A stretch of 64,000 nucleotides of DNA from Paraburkholderia oxyphila NBRC 105797 (GCF_000685075.1 NZ_BAYD01000014.1:1-64000); one strand, 5' to 3'; shown: positions 17,811 to 28,415, counted from the stretch's first letter. A program made the numbers and translations. Notes: generated by a model not told the origin, from the sequence alone.

Positions 17811-19355
17811 TCAACCCGCCGTTGCGGCCGGCGCCGAAGCCGCCGTCGGCGCGCTGGCCGCGCCGTAGTCGACCGGCGCATCGGCCGGGCGCGGCGCCTC
17901 GCCCGCGTGTTCGATCCAGCCACCGCCCAGCGCACGATACAGATCGACGAGGTTGGTGAGCCGCGCGAGCCGTGCCGTGACGAGCGCCTGCTGCGACGTG
18001 TACAGGCTGGTCTGCGCGGCCAGCACCGGCAGATAGCTGTCCACGCCGTTCTTGTAGCGCAGCTCCGCAAGGTCGAGCCCGCGCTGGCTCGCGAAGGTGC
18101 TGCGCTCGAGCGCCCCGATCTGCTGATCGTAGGTGCCACGCGCCGCGAGACCGTCGGCCACTTCGCGGAACGCCGACTGGATCGCCTTCTCGTAGTTGGC
18201 GATCTCGATGCGCTTTTGCACGTTCGCGAGCTGCAGGTTCGCGATGTTCGCGCCGCCTTCGAAGATCGGCATCGTGATCTGCGGCGCGAAGCTCCACGCC
18301 GCGGTGCCCGCCTTGAAGAGGCCGCCGAGCGAAAGGCTTTCGGTGCCGAACGCCGCCGTGAGCGAGACCTTCGGGAAGAACGCCGCACGCGCCGCGCCAA
18401 TATTGGCATTCGCCGCGAGCAGGCTCTCCTCAGCCTCCATGATGTCCGGACGCCGCGTGAGCAGGTCGGACGGCAGGCCCGCCGGGATGTCGGTGAGCAG
18501 GTTCTGGCCATCGAGCGGCAGGCCTTGCGCCAGATCCGCCGGCAGCGGCTCGCCAATCAGCAGCACGAGCGCGTTTTCGGCCTGCGCGCGGGCGCGCATT
18601 TGCTCCTGCAGGTTGGCCTGCGCGTTCTCGACCACGGTCTGCGCCTGGCGCAGATCGAGCTCGGTACCGGTGCCGGTGTCGAACTGTGCTTTCGTGATGT
18701 TGTACGAGTCCTGCGCCGTCTTGAGGGTGTCCTGCGTGACCTTCAGCAGGTCGTCATCGGCGAGCATCGTCAGGTACTGGTCGGCGACCTGCGAGACGAG
18801 CGAGATCTCCGCCGCCTTGCGCGCCTGCGCCGTCGACAGATACTGCGCGAGCGCCTGGTCCTTCAGGCTGCGCACGCGCCCCCAGAAGTCGATTTCCCAG
18901 GACGCCTGCACGCCCACGTTATAGACGCTGTACGGATTCGCCGGCGTGGTCTGGAGCGCCCTCGGCACGCGCGTGCGCGTGTCCGTGCCCACGCCGTTGA
19001 TGGCCGGGAACAGATCGGCGCGCGTGATCTGATACTGCGCGCGCGCCGCCTCGACGTTGAGCACCGAGACGCGCAGGTCGCGGTTGTTCTTCAGCGCGAT
19101 CGCGACCAGCTCCTGCAGGCGCGCATCGACGAAGAAGTCGCGCCAGCCGATGTCGGTGGCCACGGCGCCGTTGGCGCTGCGGCCGGACTGGCCGTTCTCG
19201 CCGGTCGCGCCGGGCTGCGTCGCGTAGACGCCGCCCTGCGGGAAGCTCTGCGACACCGGCGCATCGGGCCGGTGATACCGCGGCTCCATCGTGCAACCCG
19301 CGAGGACGGTGGTGGCCACTGCAACGGCCACTGCAATTACCGATAGTTTATGCAT
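17811..19355 (-). CDS. oprB: RND efflux outer-membrane lipoprotein (OprM/NodT family)
   Basis: This 514-residue outer-membrane channel has a lipoprotein signal peptide with lipobox LAGC (Cys about residue 21), then two TolC-like repeats with RPDIMEAE, the family marker. It completes a tripartite drug efflux pump with the RND transporter and adaptor upstream. The ATG is 1 bp after the stop of the RND gene and has AAGGA 9 nt upstream. The C-terminal 30 residues are Ala/Pro-rich and probably disordered. The symbol follows the BpeAB-OprB arrangement and is a likely ortholog, not proven. Confidence 0.9.
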   Translation of the reverse strand: MHKLSVIAVAVAVATTVLAGCTMEPRYHRPDAPVSQSFPQGGVYATQPGATGENGQSGRSANGAVATDIGWRDFFVDARLQELVAIALKNNRDLRVSVLNVEAARAQYQITRADLFPAINGVGTDTRTRVPRALQTTPANPYSVYNVGVQASWEIDFWGRVRSLKDQALAQYLSTAQARKAAEISLVSQVADQYLTMLADDDLLKVTQDTLKTAQDSYNITKAQFDTGTGTELDLRQAQTVVENAQANLQEQMRARAQAENALVLLIGEPLPADLAQGLPLDGQNLLTDIPAGLPSDLLTRRPDIMEAEESLLAANANIGAARAAFFPKVSLTAAFGTESLSLGGLFKAGTAAWSFAPQITMPIFEGGANIANLQLANVQKRIEIANYEKAIQSAFREVADGLAARGTYDQQIGALERSTFASQRGLDLAELRYKNGVDSYLPVLAAQTSLYTSQQALVTARLARLTNLVDLYRALGGGWIEHAGEAPRPADAPVDYGAASAPTAASAPAATAG

Positions 19356-19356
19356 C

Positions 19357-22300
19357 TCAATGTCCTTCCTTGCCCTGGCCATTGCCGCCGCCAGCCGGTC
19401 CACCCGAGCCGCCGCCGCTTGAGCCGTTCGAGCCGCCGGGGCCACCCGAACCACCCGTGCCGCCCGCGCCACCACTCGAGCCGGCGTTGCCGCCGTTCTC
19501 GTCGTCGTGGTCGTGTGCGTGGTGCTCTTCGTAGTGTGCAAGCGCCGTGTCGGCGTCTTCCTTCTCGCCGGCGAACTTCGCGCGGATCACGACGAAGAAC
19601 ATCGGGATCATGAAGATCGCGAGGAACGTGGCGGTCAGCATCCCGCCGATCACGCCCGTGCCGATCGCGTGCTGCGAAGCCGAGCCCGCGCCGTTACTGA
19701 TCGCGAGCGGCAGCACACCGAGAATGAACGCCATCGACGTCATCAGAATCGGCCGCAGACGCAGTCGCGAAGCTTCGAGCGCCGCCTCGATCGGTCCCAT
19801 CTTCCCGTCCGCCTGCAGGTCGCGCGCGAATTCCACGATCAGAATCGCGTTTTTCGCCGAGAGACCCACGGTGGTCAACAGACCCACCTGGAAGAACACG
19901 TCGTTCTCGAGGCCGCGCAGCGTCACCGCGAGCAGCGCGCCGAGCACGCCGAGCGGCACCACCATGATGACCGCGAACGGAATCGACCAGCTTTCATAGA
20001 GCGCCGCGAGACACAGGAACACGACGAGGATCGAGATGCCGTAGAGGATCGGCGCCTGCGAACCCGACTGGCGTTCCTGGAACGACAGACCCGTCCACTC
20101 GTAGCCGATGCCCGCCGGCAGCTTCGCCGCGATCGATTCCATGGCCGTCATGGCCTGGCCGGTCGACTTGCCCGCGCCCGCCTGCCCCTGGATTTCCACC
20201 GCCGAGATGCCGTTGTAGCGCTCGAGCTTGGGTGAACCGTAGGTCCAGTGACCGGCCGAGAACGCGCTGAACGGCACCATTCCGCCCGCGGCATTGCGCA
20301 CGTACCAGGTATCGAGGTCGGTCGGCGTCATGCGGAACGGCGCATCGGACATCACGTACACCTTCTTGATACGGCCATCGGTATCGAGGAAGTTGTTCAC
20401 GTACGCCGACGCCCACGCAACCGAGAAGGTCTGGTCGACCGCCGCCGCCGTGATGCCCAGCGCATTCGCCTTTTCACGGTCGATGTCGATCTTGAACTGC
20501 GGCGTGTCGTTCAGGCCGTTCGGGCGCACGAGCGCGAGCGTCGGATCCTTCGCCGCCATGCCGAGGAGCATGTTGCGCGCTTCCATCAGCTTCTCGTGGC
20601 CGAGGCCGCCGCGATCCTGCAGTTCGAAGTCGAAGCCCGACGCCGTGCCCAGTTCAGGAATCGAAGGCGGATTCACCGGAATCACCATCGCGTCCTTGTA
20701 GCCCGCGTAGCGCATGAACATGCGGCGAACCAGCGCCTGGACCTTCTGGTCCGCGTGCTGGCGCTGCTTGTAGTCCTTCATCCGCACGAACACGAGACCG
20801 GAGTTCTGGCCGCGGCCCGCGAAGCTGAAGCCGTTCACCGTGAACGCCGACTCGACGATGCTGCCTTCGTCCTTGAGCAGGTAGTTCTGGATGTTGGCGA
20901 GCGTGCGCGCCGTGGTCTCCTGCGTGGAGCCCGAGGGCGTCTGCACGATCACGAACATCGTGCCCTGGTCTTCATCGGGCAGGAACGACTTCGGCAGGCG
21001 CACGAACAGCATGCCGACCGCGACGATCACCGCGAGATAGATGATGAGCCAGCGCCCCGAGCGCTTGATCACGTGGTACACGCCGCTGTGATACTTGTCG
21101 CGGCTCTTGTCGAAGGTGCGGTTGAACCAGCCGAAGAAGCCCTTCTTCTCTTCGTGGTGGCCCTTCGGGATCGGCTTGAGGATGGTCGCGCACAGCGCCG
21201 GTGTGAGAATCAGCGCGACCATCACGGACAGCACCATCGCCGCCACGATCGTGAGCGAGAACTGCCGGTAGATGGCGCCAACGGAGCCGCCCGAGAACGC
21301 CACCGGCACGAACACGGCCGAGAGCACGAGCGCCACGCCCACCAGTGCGCCGGTGATCTGGCCCATTGCCTTGCGGGTGGCTTCCTTCGGTCCTAGCCCC
21401 TCTTCCACCATCACGCGCTCGACGTTCTCCACCACCACGATCGCGTCGTCCACCAGCAGACCGATCGCGAGCACGAGGCCGAACATCGAGAGCGTATTGA
21501 TGGAGAAGCCCACCACCCCCATGACCGCGAACGTGCCGAGCAGCACCACCGGCACGGCGATCGTCGGAATCAACGTCGCGCGCAGATTCTGCAGGAACAG
21601 GTACATCACGAGGAACACCAGCACGATGCCTTCGAGCAGTGTCTTGATCACTTCCTCGATCGACAGGCGCACGAACGGCGTCGTGTCGTACGGGTACTTC
21701 ACGACGAGACCGTGCGGGAAGTACTTCGAGAGGTCGTCGATCTTCTGGCGCACGAGCTTCGCGGTCTCAAGCGCGTTGGCGCCCGTCGCGAGCTGAATGC
21801 CGAGACCGGCCGTGGGCGCGCCGTTGTACTTCGTGTCGAAGTTGTAGTTCTCACCGCCCAGACCGATGCGCGCCACGTCCTTCAGGCGCACCTGCGAGCC
21901 GTCCTGGTTCACCTTCAGCAGGATGTTGCCGAACTCTTCCGGCGTCTGCAGCAGCGTGGACTCGGTAATGGTCGCCTGGAACGACTGCCCCGCGACCGAC
22001 GGCGTCCCGCCGAGCTGGCCGCCCGCGATCTGCACGTTCTGCGCGGAAATCGCGGCCGTGACGTCGGATGGCGTGAGCTGGTAGTTCGTGAGCTTGTTCG
22101 GATCGAGCCAGACGCGCATGGCGTACTGCGTGCCGAACAGCGTGACCGTACCCACGCCGTCGATACGGCTGATCGGGTCCTTCACGTTCGACGCCACGTA
22201 GTTCGCGAGGTCGTACTTGGACATGCTGCCGTCTTCGGACACGAACGCCAGCACGAGCAGGAAGCTGCTGCTCGACTTCGTGACGCTGATACCGAGCTGC

Positions 22301-22668
22301 TGCACCACCTGCGGCAGAATCGGCGTGGCGAGCTGCAGCTTGTTCTGCACCTGCACCTGCGCGATGTCCGGGTTGGTGCCCGCGGCGAAGGTCAGCGTGA
22401 TGGTGGCCGTGCCCGAGTCATCGGAAGTCGAAGAAAGGTACAGCAAGTGGTCGAGACCGCTCATTTGCTGCTCGATCACCTGGGTGACCGTATCTTCCAC
22501 CGTCTTCGCCGACGCGCCCGGATAGTTGGCGCTGATCTGGATGGACGGCGGCGCGATGGTCGGATACTGCGCGACCGGCAGCGTGAACACCGACGCCACG
22601 CCCGCCAGCATCAGAATGATGGCGATCACCCATGCAAAAATCGGGCGATCGATAAAGAACTTTGCCAT
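19357..22668 (-). CDS. bpeB: RND multidrug efflux transporter, HAE1 family
   Basis: This 1103-residue inner-membrane proton/drug antiporter has the canonical start [39 protein letters not shown] (TM4 with paired Asp for proton relay), and [16 protein letters not shown] (TM10 Lys). Family members average about 1050 residues; the extra length is a C-terminal tail with a His/Asp patch and about 45 Gly/Ser-rich residues. It is the middle gene of an adaptor-pump-channel operon with a divergent TetR repressor, matching BpeAB-OprB/AcrAB. Substrates are inferred to be antibiotics or signalling molecules. Confidence 0.95.
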   Translation of the reverse strand: MAKFFIDRPIFAWVIAIILMLAGVASVFTLPVAQYPTIAPPSIQISANYPGASAKTVEDTVTQVIEQQMSGLDHLLYLSSTSDDSGTATITLTFAAGTNPDIAQVQVQNKLQLATPILPQVVQQLGISVTKSSSSFLLVLAFVSEDGSMSKYDLANYVASNVKDPISRIDGVGTVTLFGTQYAMRVWLDPNKLTNYQLTPSDVTAAISAQNVQIAGGQLGGTPSVAGQSFQATITESTLLQTPEEFGNILLKVNQDGSQVRLKDVARIGLGGENYNFDTKYNGAPTAGLGIQLATGANALETAKLVRQKIDDLSKYFPHGLVVKYPYDTTPFVRLSIEEVIKTLLEGIVLVFLVMYLFLQNLRATLIPTIAVPVVLLGTFAVMGVVGFSINTLSMFGLVLAIGLLVDDAIVVVENVERVMVEEGLGPKEATRKAMGQITGALVGVALVLSAVFVPVAFSGGSVGAIYRQFSLTIVAAMVLSVMVALILTPALCATILKPIPKGHHEEKKGFFGWFNRTFDKSRDKYHSGVYHVIKRSGRWLIIYLAVIVAVGMLFVRLPKSFLPDEDQGTMFVIVQTPSGSTQETTARTLANIQNYLLKDEGSIVESAFTVNGFSFAGRGQNSGLVFVRMKDYKQRQHADQKVQALVRRMFMRYAGYKDAMVIPVNPPSIPELGTASGFDFELQDRGGLGHEKLMEARNMLLGMAAKDPTLALVRPNGLNDTPQFKIDIDREKANALGITAAAVDQTFSVAWASAYVNNFLDTDGRIKKVYVMSDAPFRMTPTDLDTWYVRNAAGGMVPFSAFSAGHWTYGSPKLERYNGISAVEIQGQAGAGKSTGQAMTAMESIAAKLPAGIGYEWTGLSFQERQSGSQAPILYGISILVVFLCLAALYESWSIPFAVIMVVPLGVLGALLAVTLRGLENDVFFQVGLLTTVGLSAKNAILIVEFARDLQADGKMGPIEAALEASRLRLRPILMTSMAFILGVLPLAISNGAGSASQHAIGTGVIGGMLTATFLAIFMIPMFFVVIRAKFAGEKEDADTALAHYEEHHAHDHDDENGGNAGSSGGAGGTGGSGGPGGSNGSSGGGSGGPAGGGNGQGKEGH

Positions 22669-22683
22669 GAAGCAGGCTCCCTG

Positions 22684-23946
22684 TTATTGCGCAGCGGAGG
22701 CAGCGGGTGCGGACGCAGCGTTGGCCGCGGATGCGCCGGACGCACCTGCGTTCGCATAGCCCGAGGCCGTCGCCTCATCCGCCGAAGGCGCGCCCGGCGG
22801 GGGCGGCGGCGGCAGGTGCGCGTCCACGGCCTTCACGGTCGTGCCGGGGTGGACCTTCTCGGTGCCCTGCACGATCACGCGGTCGCCGGGTTGCAGGCCG
22901 CTTTCGACGACCCAGTCCTGGCCCTGCGTGCCCGACGTGACGATCGGATGGACCACGACCTTGTTCTTGCCGTCGACGACCAGCACCGTGGCCTGGCCCT
23001 TCTGGTCGTGCTGCACGCCCACCTGCGGCACGAGGTACGCGTTGTCGTTGGTGCCTTCGTCGATGCGCGCGCGCACGAACATGCCCGGCAGCAGCACGCG
23101 GTCGGGGTTCGGGAACAGCGCGCGGATCGTGACCGAGCCGGTGGTCTGGTCGACCGTGACGTCGGTGAACTGGAGCTTGCCCTGCTGCGCATAGGTGCGG
23201 CCGTCTTCGAGCACGAGCGTGACCTTGGCCGCATTCGGGCCATTGGTCTTCAGGCGCCCCGACTCGACGTCGCGGCGCAGCTTCAGGCCGTCGAGACTCG
23301 ACTGCGTGAGGTCCACGTACATCGGGTCCATCTGCTGCACGGTGGACATCAGCGTGGCCTGGCTCGCCTGCACGTAGGCGCCCGGCGTGACCTGCGAGAT
23401 GCCGACCTTGCCGGTGATGGGCGAGAGCACGTCCGTGTAGCCCAGATTGATCTGCGCGGTGTCGACCGCGGCCTTGCCCGCATCGACGTCGGCTTGCGCT
23501 TGGCCTTGCGCGGACACCGCGTTGTCGTAGTCCTGCTTGCTGACCGCATTGGCCGCGACGAGCACCTTGTAGCGCGCGACGAGTGCGTTCTGCGTGACGA
23601 GATTCGCCTTCGCCTTCGCAAGCGTGGCCTTGGCGTTATTGAGCGTGGCGATGTAGGGCGCCGGATCGATCTTGTACAGGCGCTGGCCCGCGTTCACGAC
23701 CGCCCCTTCGGTGAACTCGCGGCGCAGCACAATGCCGTCGACCCGCGCGCGCACTTGCGCGACGAGGAAAGCATTGGTGCGGCCCGGCAGCTCGCTCACG
23801 ACCGGCACCGAGGTGGGCTGGACGGCGACGACACCGACTTCGGGGGTTTGCGGCGGCGGCGCGGACTGCTTTTGCCCGCACGCTGCGAGCACTACGGCAG
23901 CCGTCGCGAAGGTAATAAGGCGGAATGGAACCCGTTCGACGCGCAT
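22684..23946 (-). CDS. bpeA: RND efflux periplasmic adaptor (membrane fusion protein)
   Basis: This 420-residue adaptor has a signal peptide with lipobox VLAACG, the lipoyl halves (GRTNAFLVAQVRARVDGIV and LGYTDVLSPITGKVG), an alpha-helical hairpin between them, and a beta-barrel with LPGMFVRARIDEG. The C-terminus is Pro/Ala-rich. It links the pump to the outer-membrane channel. The ATG at 23946 has AGAGGT upstream. The promoter lies far upstream (-10 at 24215-24220), giving an untranslated leader of roughly 260 nt in which I see no gene. Confidence 0.93.
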   Translation of the reverse strand: MRVERVPFRLITFATAAVVLAACGQKQSAPPPQTPEVGVVAVQPTSVPVVSELPGRTNAFLVAQVRARVDGIVLRREFTEGAVVNAGQRLYKIDPAPYIATLNNAKATLAKAKANLVTQNALVARYKVLVAANAVSKQDYDNAVSAQGQAQADVDAGKAAVDTAQINLGYTDVLSPITGKVGISQVTPGAYVQASQATLMSTVQQMDPMYVDLTQSSLDGLKLRRDVESGRLKTNGPNAAKVTLVLEDGRTYAQQGKLQFTDVTVDQTTGSVTIRALFPNPDRVLLPGMFVRARIDEGTNDNAYLVPQVGVQHDQKGQATVLVVDGKNKVVVHPIVTSGTQGQDWVVESGLQPGDRVIVQGTEKVHPGTTVKAVDAHLPPPPPPGAPSADEATASGYANAGASGASAANAASAPAASAAQ

Positions 23947-24214
23947 GGAGCGACCTCTGTCTATAACTGACAATAAAAGCAGCGTGCGGCGCCCGTTCCG
24001 AAGAAGGGCGACGACGCACGCCAGCATCTGGCGATACCTGACGGAAAACCCGGCACTTCCGGAATGGCGCGAGACCGGTCAGCAACATCCGTCCCGGCGA
24101 TTTCTCGACGCGCAACGTTAGCGAACGGCGCGCATTGGGGTTTCTACGACCACTTGACCAGTGACGGATATTAACCGGACATCAATTCTCGAGGTGCCCA
24201 GGTGGTGGGGTGGT

Positions 24215-24243
24215 ATTATAGATACATTCGCGAATGAATGTAT
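24215..24243 (-). promoter_or_regulatory. efflux operon promoter with AcrR/BpeR-type operator
   Basis: A perfect inverted repeat ATACATTC-N6-GAATGTAT (24222-24243) contains a second perfect palindrome CATTCGCGAATG (24225-24236). It closely resembles the known AcrR operator. It adjoins a perfect -10 TATAAT on the minus strand (24215-24220), so the bound repressor would block the bpeA promoter. Confidence 0.75.
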
Positions 24244-24381
24244 AAGAACGAATCATTCCGCTAGAACGTTCACTCAAGAGCTTTCGGCACACAGTGTCCG
24301 TATTACAAATCAATAGTTTGCCGATCTGGCTCTTATATGAATCCCAACCCTCATAACCCACATACTGAGCAGTAACCCGCC

Positions 24382-25032
24382 ATGGTCCGACGCACGAAAG
24401 AGGAAGCGCTGGAGACGCGCAACCGCATTCTCGACGCCGCCGAGCACGTCTTTTTCGAAAAGGGCGTCTCGCGCAGCTCGCTCGCCGATATCGCCCAGGC
24501 AGCCGGCGTCACGCGCGGGGCGATCTACTGGCATTTCGAGAACAAGGGCGATCTCTTCACGGCCATGTTCGACCGCGTGATCCTGCCGCTCGACGAAATG
24601 AAGGCGGCCACGGTCGACCCGGACGAGCCCAACCCGCTCGGGCGCATCAAGGACCTGTGCGTGCTGTGCCTGCGCGACACCGCCACCGACGCGCGGCGGC
24701 GCCGCGTGTTCGAGATCCTGTTTCTGAAGTGCGAGTTCGTGGAGGAAATGGGGCCCGTGATGGCGCGCCATCAGGGCAACATGCGCGAGGGTCTCATGCG
24801 CATCGAGGAAGGCTTGCGCAACGCGATGTCCAAGGGGCAGTTGCCGGCCAATCTCGATGCCCCGCGCGCGGCGCGCGTGCTGCACTCGTTCATCACCGGC
24901 GCGCTACGTGACATGGCGACCCTGCCGGACATGTTCGACGTCGCGCACAACGCGGAGCAGCACGTCGAGGCCATGCTCGACGCGCTGCGCTACAGCCCGG
25001 CGCTGCGCGTCGATCCGGCGGCGAAGGAATAG
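24382..25032 (+). CDS. bpeR: TetR-family repressor of the RND efflux operon (AcrR/BpeR type)
   Basis: This 216-residue regulator has an N-terminal TetR helix-turn-helix, RNRILDAAEHVFFEKGVSRSS then LADIAQAAGVTRGAIYWHFENK (residues about 10-55), nearly identical in pattern to AcrR, TtgR and BpeR. The C-terminal domain matches the AcrR ligand-binding family (FLKCEFVEEMGPV). It is divergent from the efflux operon and a strong dyad lies between them, so it most likely represses both directions and releases on binding pump substrates. Confidence 0.92.
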   Translation: MVRRTKEEALETRNRILDAAEHVFFEKGVSRSSLADIAQAAGVTRGAIYWHFENKGDLFTAMFDRVILPLDEMKAATVDPDEPNPLGRIKDLCVLCLRDTATDARRRRVFEILFLKCEFVEEMGPVMARHQGNMREGLMRIEEGLRNAMSKGQLPANLDAPRAARVLHSFITGALRDMATLPDMFDVAHNAEQHVEAMLDALRYSPALRVDPAAKE

Positions 25033-25094
25033 CGCTGCGCCGCAAGCGCGGCGCAGCGGGTGAGCCCGCGAGGGCGGCCGCACCTGTGGCCGCC
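25033..25094. terminator. two GC-rich hairpins between bpeR and the isochorismatase gene
   Basis: A perfect 11-bp stem (25033-25043 with 25048-25058) starts immediately after the bpeR stop. A second 7-bp stem (25073-25079 with 25088-25094) follows. Neither has a T-run, so termination here may need Rho or be partial. Confidence 0.5.
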
Positions 25095-25114
25095 GCCCGC
25101 CCGGCCGGCCGGCA

Positions 25115-25750
25115 TCAAGCCGTCACTTGATTCGCGCGGGCGCGCTGATTCGAGGCGTAGATGTTGTCGCGCTGCAGCGGCACACCCGCTTCGAGCGCGG
25201 CAATCCATGCATCGGTGCTCGCGACCGCGGCGAAGCGCGAGTGCATCACCACGCTGAACACGCGATGGATCTCCGCGGCGCTCGCGGCGCCCGCCGCGTT
25301 CTCGTAGGGCACCGCACCGGTTGCGTCCTCGAGGAACTCGACGGCGAGACCGGCGTGCGTCGCATCGAACACGGTCGACGCGTCGCAGTTGTGGGTCATG
25401 TAGCCGGCGACGGCCAGCGTGTCGATGCCGCGCGCGGCGAGCCATGCGGCCAGATCGGTGCCCGCGAACGCGCTCGGCAACGCCTTTTCCACGTAATGAT
25501 CGCGTTCGCGCGAGGCCACCACGGGGTGCAGCTCGGCGCCGACGCTGCCGCGCGCGAACAGCGGCGAGTCGGCGGGCGCGAAGTTCTGCACCACCACGAC
25601 CGGCACGCCGGCGACGCGCGCGGCGTCCATTGCGCGGCCCACGTTGGCGAGCGACGTCTGGACGTCCGGATATTCGATCGGCAGGTCGCCGGTGACGTAT
25701 TCGTTCTGCACGTCGATGACGACCAGCGCACGGCGGGGGGTTGCGGACAT
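25115..25750 (-). CDS. isochorismatase-family cysteine hydrolase
   Basis: This 211-residue hydrolase has the catalytic Asp in VVIDVQNEYV, Lys in VEKALPSAF and Cys in GYMTHNCDAST, with the cis-peptide context (VAGYMTHNC). The family includes nicotinamidases and N-carbamoyl or ureido hydrolases. The ATG at 25750 follows a perfect AAGGAGGT. It is divergent from a GlxA-type regulator, which probably controls it. The substrate is not identifiable from sequence. Confidence 0.9.
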   Translation of the reverse strand: MSATPRRALVVIDVQNEYVTGDLPIEYPDVQTSLANVGRAMDAARVAGVPVVVVQNFAPADSPLFARGSVGAELHPVVASRERDHYVEKALPSAFAGTDLAAWLAARGIDTLAVAGYMTHNCDASTVFDATHAGLAVEFLEDATGAVPYENAAGAASAAEIHRVFSVVMHSRFAAVASTDAWIAALEAGVPLQRDNIYASNQRARANQVTA

Positions 25751-25963
25751 GGCGATACCTCCTTCTTCGATATGAGCCTGGCGGGAATCCGGGTGGGAAC
25801 CCGGTGGAATTCGCGGCTGGCCAGGCGGCTCGGCTGCGATGGAGGCATTGTTGACCGCCGCGCCGGACGCGCCCAGTGGCCCGAATGACAACTTTCGCTA
25901 GAATTGGGCCAAATGTGGGCCAACGCTGCACGCCCACGCCCCTCCCGACTCGCGAGGCGATCG

Positions 25964-27025
25964 ATGTCTACCGTTCCCCGTACCCGGCCGCCGGGTTCCG
26001 CACCCCGCGCCAGCGCCGCAGCCCAGCCGGCACCTGCCGCACCGACGGCACAGGTGGCACAGGCGGCACCGGCCGCGCGCCGCATTGCCGTGGTTGCGTT
26101 CGATCGCGTCATCCCGTTTCATCTCTCGGTGCCTTGCATCGTGTTCGGCGAGCCGCGCCCGGAGGGTGGCGTGCCGCCGTTCGAGCTGATCGTTTGCGCA
26201 GCGGAGCCGGGGCCGCTCGCGACGACGGCAGGCTTCACGATCGGCGCGTCCCACGGCCTCGACGCGCTCGAAGACGCCGATGTGGTCGTCGTGCCGAGCT
26301 GGCGTGACGCCGAAGAAGCGCCGCCCGGCGCCCTGTGCGATGCACTGCGCGCGGCGCATGCGCGTGGCGCGGTGCTCGTGGGCCTGTGCTTCGGTGCATT
26401 CGTGCTCGCGCACGCGGGCCTGCTCGACGGCCGCCCCGCCACCACGCACTGGGCCGCCGCCGACGTCTTCGCGCGCCAGTTCCCGCAAGTGCGCTTCGAC
26501 CCGGACGTGCTCTATGTCGACGACGGCGACATCCTCACCTCGGCGGGCACGGCGGCGGGGCTCGACTGCTGCCTGCATCTGCTGCGGCGCCTCGCCGGCA
26601 CGCAGGCCGCGAACTACGTGGCGCGGCGGCTCGTGGTGCCGCCGCATCGTCAGGGCAGCCAGGCGCAGTACGTTCAGCAGCCCGTGGCGGCGCGCGGGCG
26701 CGGCGACCGGCTTTCGAGCCTGCTCGACTGGATCCGCGCCCATCTCGACACGCCGCATACGCTCGACTCGCTGGCGCAGCGCGCGCTCATGAGCCGCCGC
26801 ACCTTCACCCGCCAGTTCCGTCTGACGACGGGCGCCACCGTGAGCGCGTGGCTCCTCGGCGAGCGGCTCGCCCGCGCGCAGCAACTGCTCGAGACCACCG
26901 ACCAGCCGATCGACGCCATCGCGCAGTGCGCGGGCTTCGGCTCGGCCACGTCGCTGCGTCAGCATTTCGTGGAGGCGTTCAGAACCTCGCCGTCGGCATG
27001 GCGGCGGGAATTTCGCGGGACGTGA
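25964..27025 (+). CDS. GlxA-family transcriptional regulator (DJ-1/PfpI plus AraC domains)
   Basis: This 353-residue protein has an Ala/Pro-rich start, then a DJ-1/PfpI (class I amidotransferase-like) domain (RIAVVAFDRVIPF to AARRLVVPPHRQG, residues about 40-230) with Cys in VGLCFGAFVLA, and a C-terminal AraC helix-turn-helix pair (LAQRALMSRRTFTRQFRL and IAQCAGFGSATSLRQHF). Such proteins sense small nitrogen compounds. The ATG at 25964 has GAGG 7 nt upstream; an in-frame ATG at 25904 is an alternative. It shares a 213-bp promoter region with the isochorismatase-like gene. Confidence 0.9.
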   Translation: MSTVPRTRPPGSAPRASAAAQPAPAAPTAQVAQAAPAARRIAVVAFDRVIPFHLSVPCIVFGEPRPEGGVPPFELIVCAAEPGPLATTAGFTIGASHGLDALEDADVVVVPSWRDAEEAPPGALCDALRAAHARGAVLVGLCFGAFVLAHAGLLDGRPATTHWAAADVFARQFPQVRFDPDVLYVDDGDILTSAGTAAGLDCCLHLLRRLAGTQAANYVARRLVVPPHRQGSQAQYVQQPVAARGRGDRLSSLLDWIRAHLDTPHTLDSLAQRALMSRRTFTRQFRLTTGATVSAWLLGERLARAQQLLETTDQPIDAIAQCAGFGSATSLRQHFVEAFRTSPSAWRREFRGT

Positions 27026-27037
27026 TGGCGCGCGGAC

Positions 27038-27766
27038 TCAGCTTTCCGCGAAGTACCGCGCCACGTAGAAGAGCAGTGCGACGAAGAAGATCATCGCGGC
27101 CCAGGCCCAGTTCGGCATGGCGTGCGGCGCGCTCTCATGATGCAGCGTGCTTGCGGCGCGGCCCGACAGCGTGCCGCCCGCGTGCGGGAGCAGATGCGCG
27201 CGCCGCGCGACCGCCGCGAGATTGATCGGCCGCAGAAACACATGCTGGCGCCGGGGCGTGTCCCCGCGCACGCGGTTCGGCGCTTGCCCGTGCTTGGCCT
27301 CCACCACGGCGCAAAACTCGGTGAAGAACTCGTCGGCGAGCTCGTGCAGGGCGTTTTCGATCTGGCGCGGCGGCAACTCGCCCAGCGGCCCGGTCAGCGT
27401 GGCCCAAACCGAATAGTCGATGCGCGTGCTCGCGACCTCGCCCTCCCCCACGGGCTCCTCCTCGCGCAACGCCACGTCGATCTGGCCGCGCAGCGAGCCG
27501 ATGCCATCGGCGCGCGCGCGAAAGCTCAGCACGCGGCGCGGCGTGAGCGGCACCGTCGCGACATCGCTGGCGATGTGAGCGCGCACTTCGTAGCGCGCGC
27601 GCAGCGGCCCGAGCGGCACGGTGAGCGTGAGCGCGTATTCGCCGGCGCCAAGGCGCCGGAACGACTCGCAATGCTCCAGACTCGCCCGCACGAGCGTAGC
27701 GTCCTGCAGCGCCTGCCAGACGGCAGACGGCTCAAGCGGAATCCTCAACGCGTCGTTCAGTTCCAT
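27038..27766 (-). CDS. CoxG-family SRPBCC protein with C-terminal membrane anchor
   Basis: This 242-residue protein begins MELNDALRIPLEPSAVWQALQD, the usual start of the CoxG (carbon monoxide dehydrogenase subunit G) START-like fold. It ends in one transmembrane helix, WAWAAMIFFVALLFYVARYF. CoxG anchors molybdenum hydroxylases to the membrane in some organisms, but no coxLMS genes are near, so a general lipid- or cofactor-binding role is as likely. The ATG has GGGGAG upstream. Confidence 0.85.
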   Translation of the reverse strand: MELNDALRIPLEPSAVWQALQDATLVRASLEHCESFRRLGAGEYALTLTVPLGPLRARYEVRAHIASDVATVPLTPRRVLSFRARADGIGSLRGQIDVALREEEPVGEGEVASTRIDYSVWATLTGPLGELPPRQIENALHELADEFFTEFCAVVEAKHGQAPNRVRGDTPRRQHVFLRPINLAAVARRAHLLPHAGGTLSGRAASTLHHESAPHAMPNWAWAAMIFFVALLFYVARYFAES

Positions 27767-27925
27767 GGCGGCTCCCCGGTGGCAGTTCGAGAAGTTCGTT
27801 TGCGTCGCTCGGGTGAATCAGTTTGCCCGGGTCGTTCGGGTTGTTCGGTACGTCAGCACATCTATCGGCTGTCAATTTCGGTTCTTGAGGCTAGCGGGCG
27901 ATGCCGGGCGCTCTTCCCGAGGCGC

Positions 27926-28291
27926 TCAGGAGGTTTGATCGATGCGGTCCACGAGCCCGAGGTGGAACGCCAGATAGCCCTTGATGCCGCGCACGGCATC
28001 GAGCGGCGCCTCGTAGCTCCAGGCGGCGTCTTCGATGCGCCCATCCTCGGTGTGCAGGTGGTAGTACGACGCCTCGCCCTTGTGCGGGCACGCCTCGGTG
28101 CGCGCGGAGCGTTCGAGCCGCGCCATGTTCACGTCGGCGCGCGGGAAATAGTAGACGTCGGGATTGCCGGTTTCGACGAGCGTGAGCGCCGCGAGCGTGT
28201 CGGCGACGGTGATGCCGCCGTGGATTACGCGCACGCGGTGACGGTTCACGACAATATCGATGCGATGGCCGGCATCCGGTTCGACCGCCAT
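27926..28291 (-). CDS. DUF427 domain protein
   Basis: This 121-residue small soluble protein matches the DUF427 pattern: VNRHRVRVIHGGITVADT at the start, then YYFPRADVNM, then CPHKGEASYYHL with a conserved Cys/His, and AAWSYEAPL. Its biochemical role is unknown. The ATG has AGGGAG 7 nt upstream. It stands 160 bp upstream of the CoxG-like gene on the same strand. Confidence 0.85.
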   Translation of the reverse strand: MAVEPDAGHRIDIVVNRHRVRVIHGGITVADTLAALTLVETGNPDVYYFPRADVNMARLERSARTEACPHKGEASYYHLHTEDGRIEDAAWSYEAPLDAVRGIKGYLAFHLGLVDRIDQTS

Positions 28292-28415
28292 GGTCTGCTC
28301 CCTGATCGATGGGCGCCGCCGCGCTCACAAGAAGCCACGGCAGACCCGTGGCTTCATTATCGGCGAAACTCTGGCGGCTTGCGCGAATTCGGAACGCCGC
28401 GCGCGCCGCCCCGGC

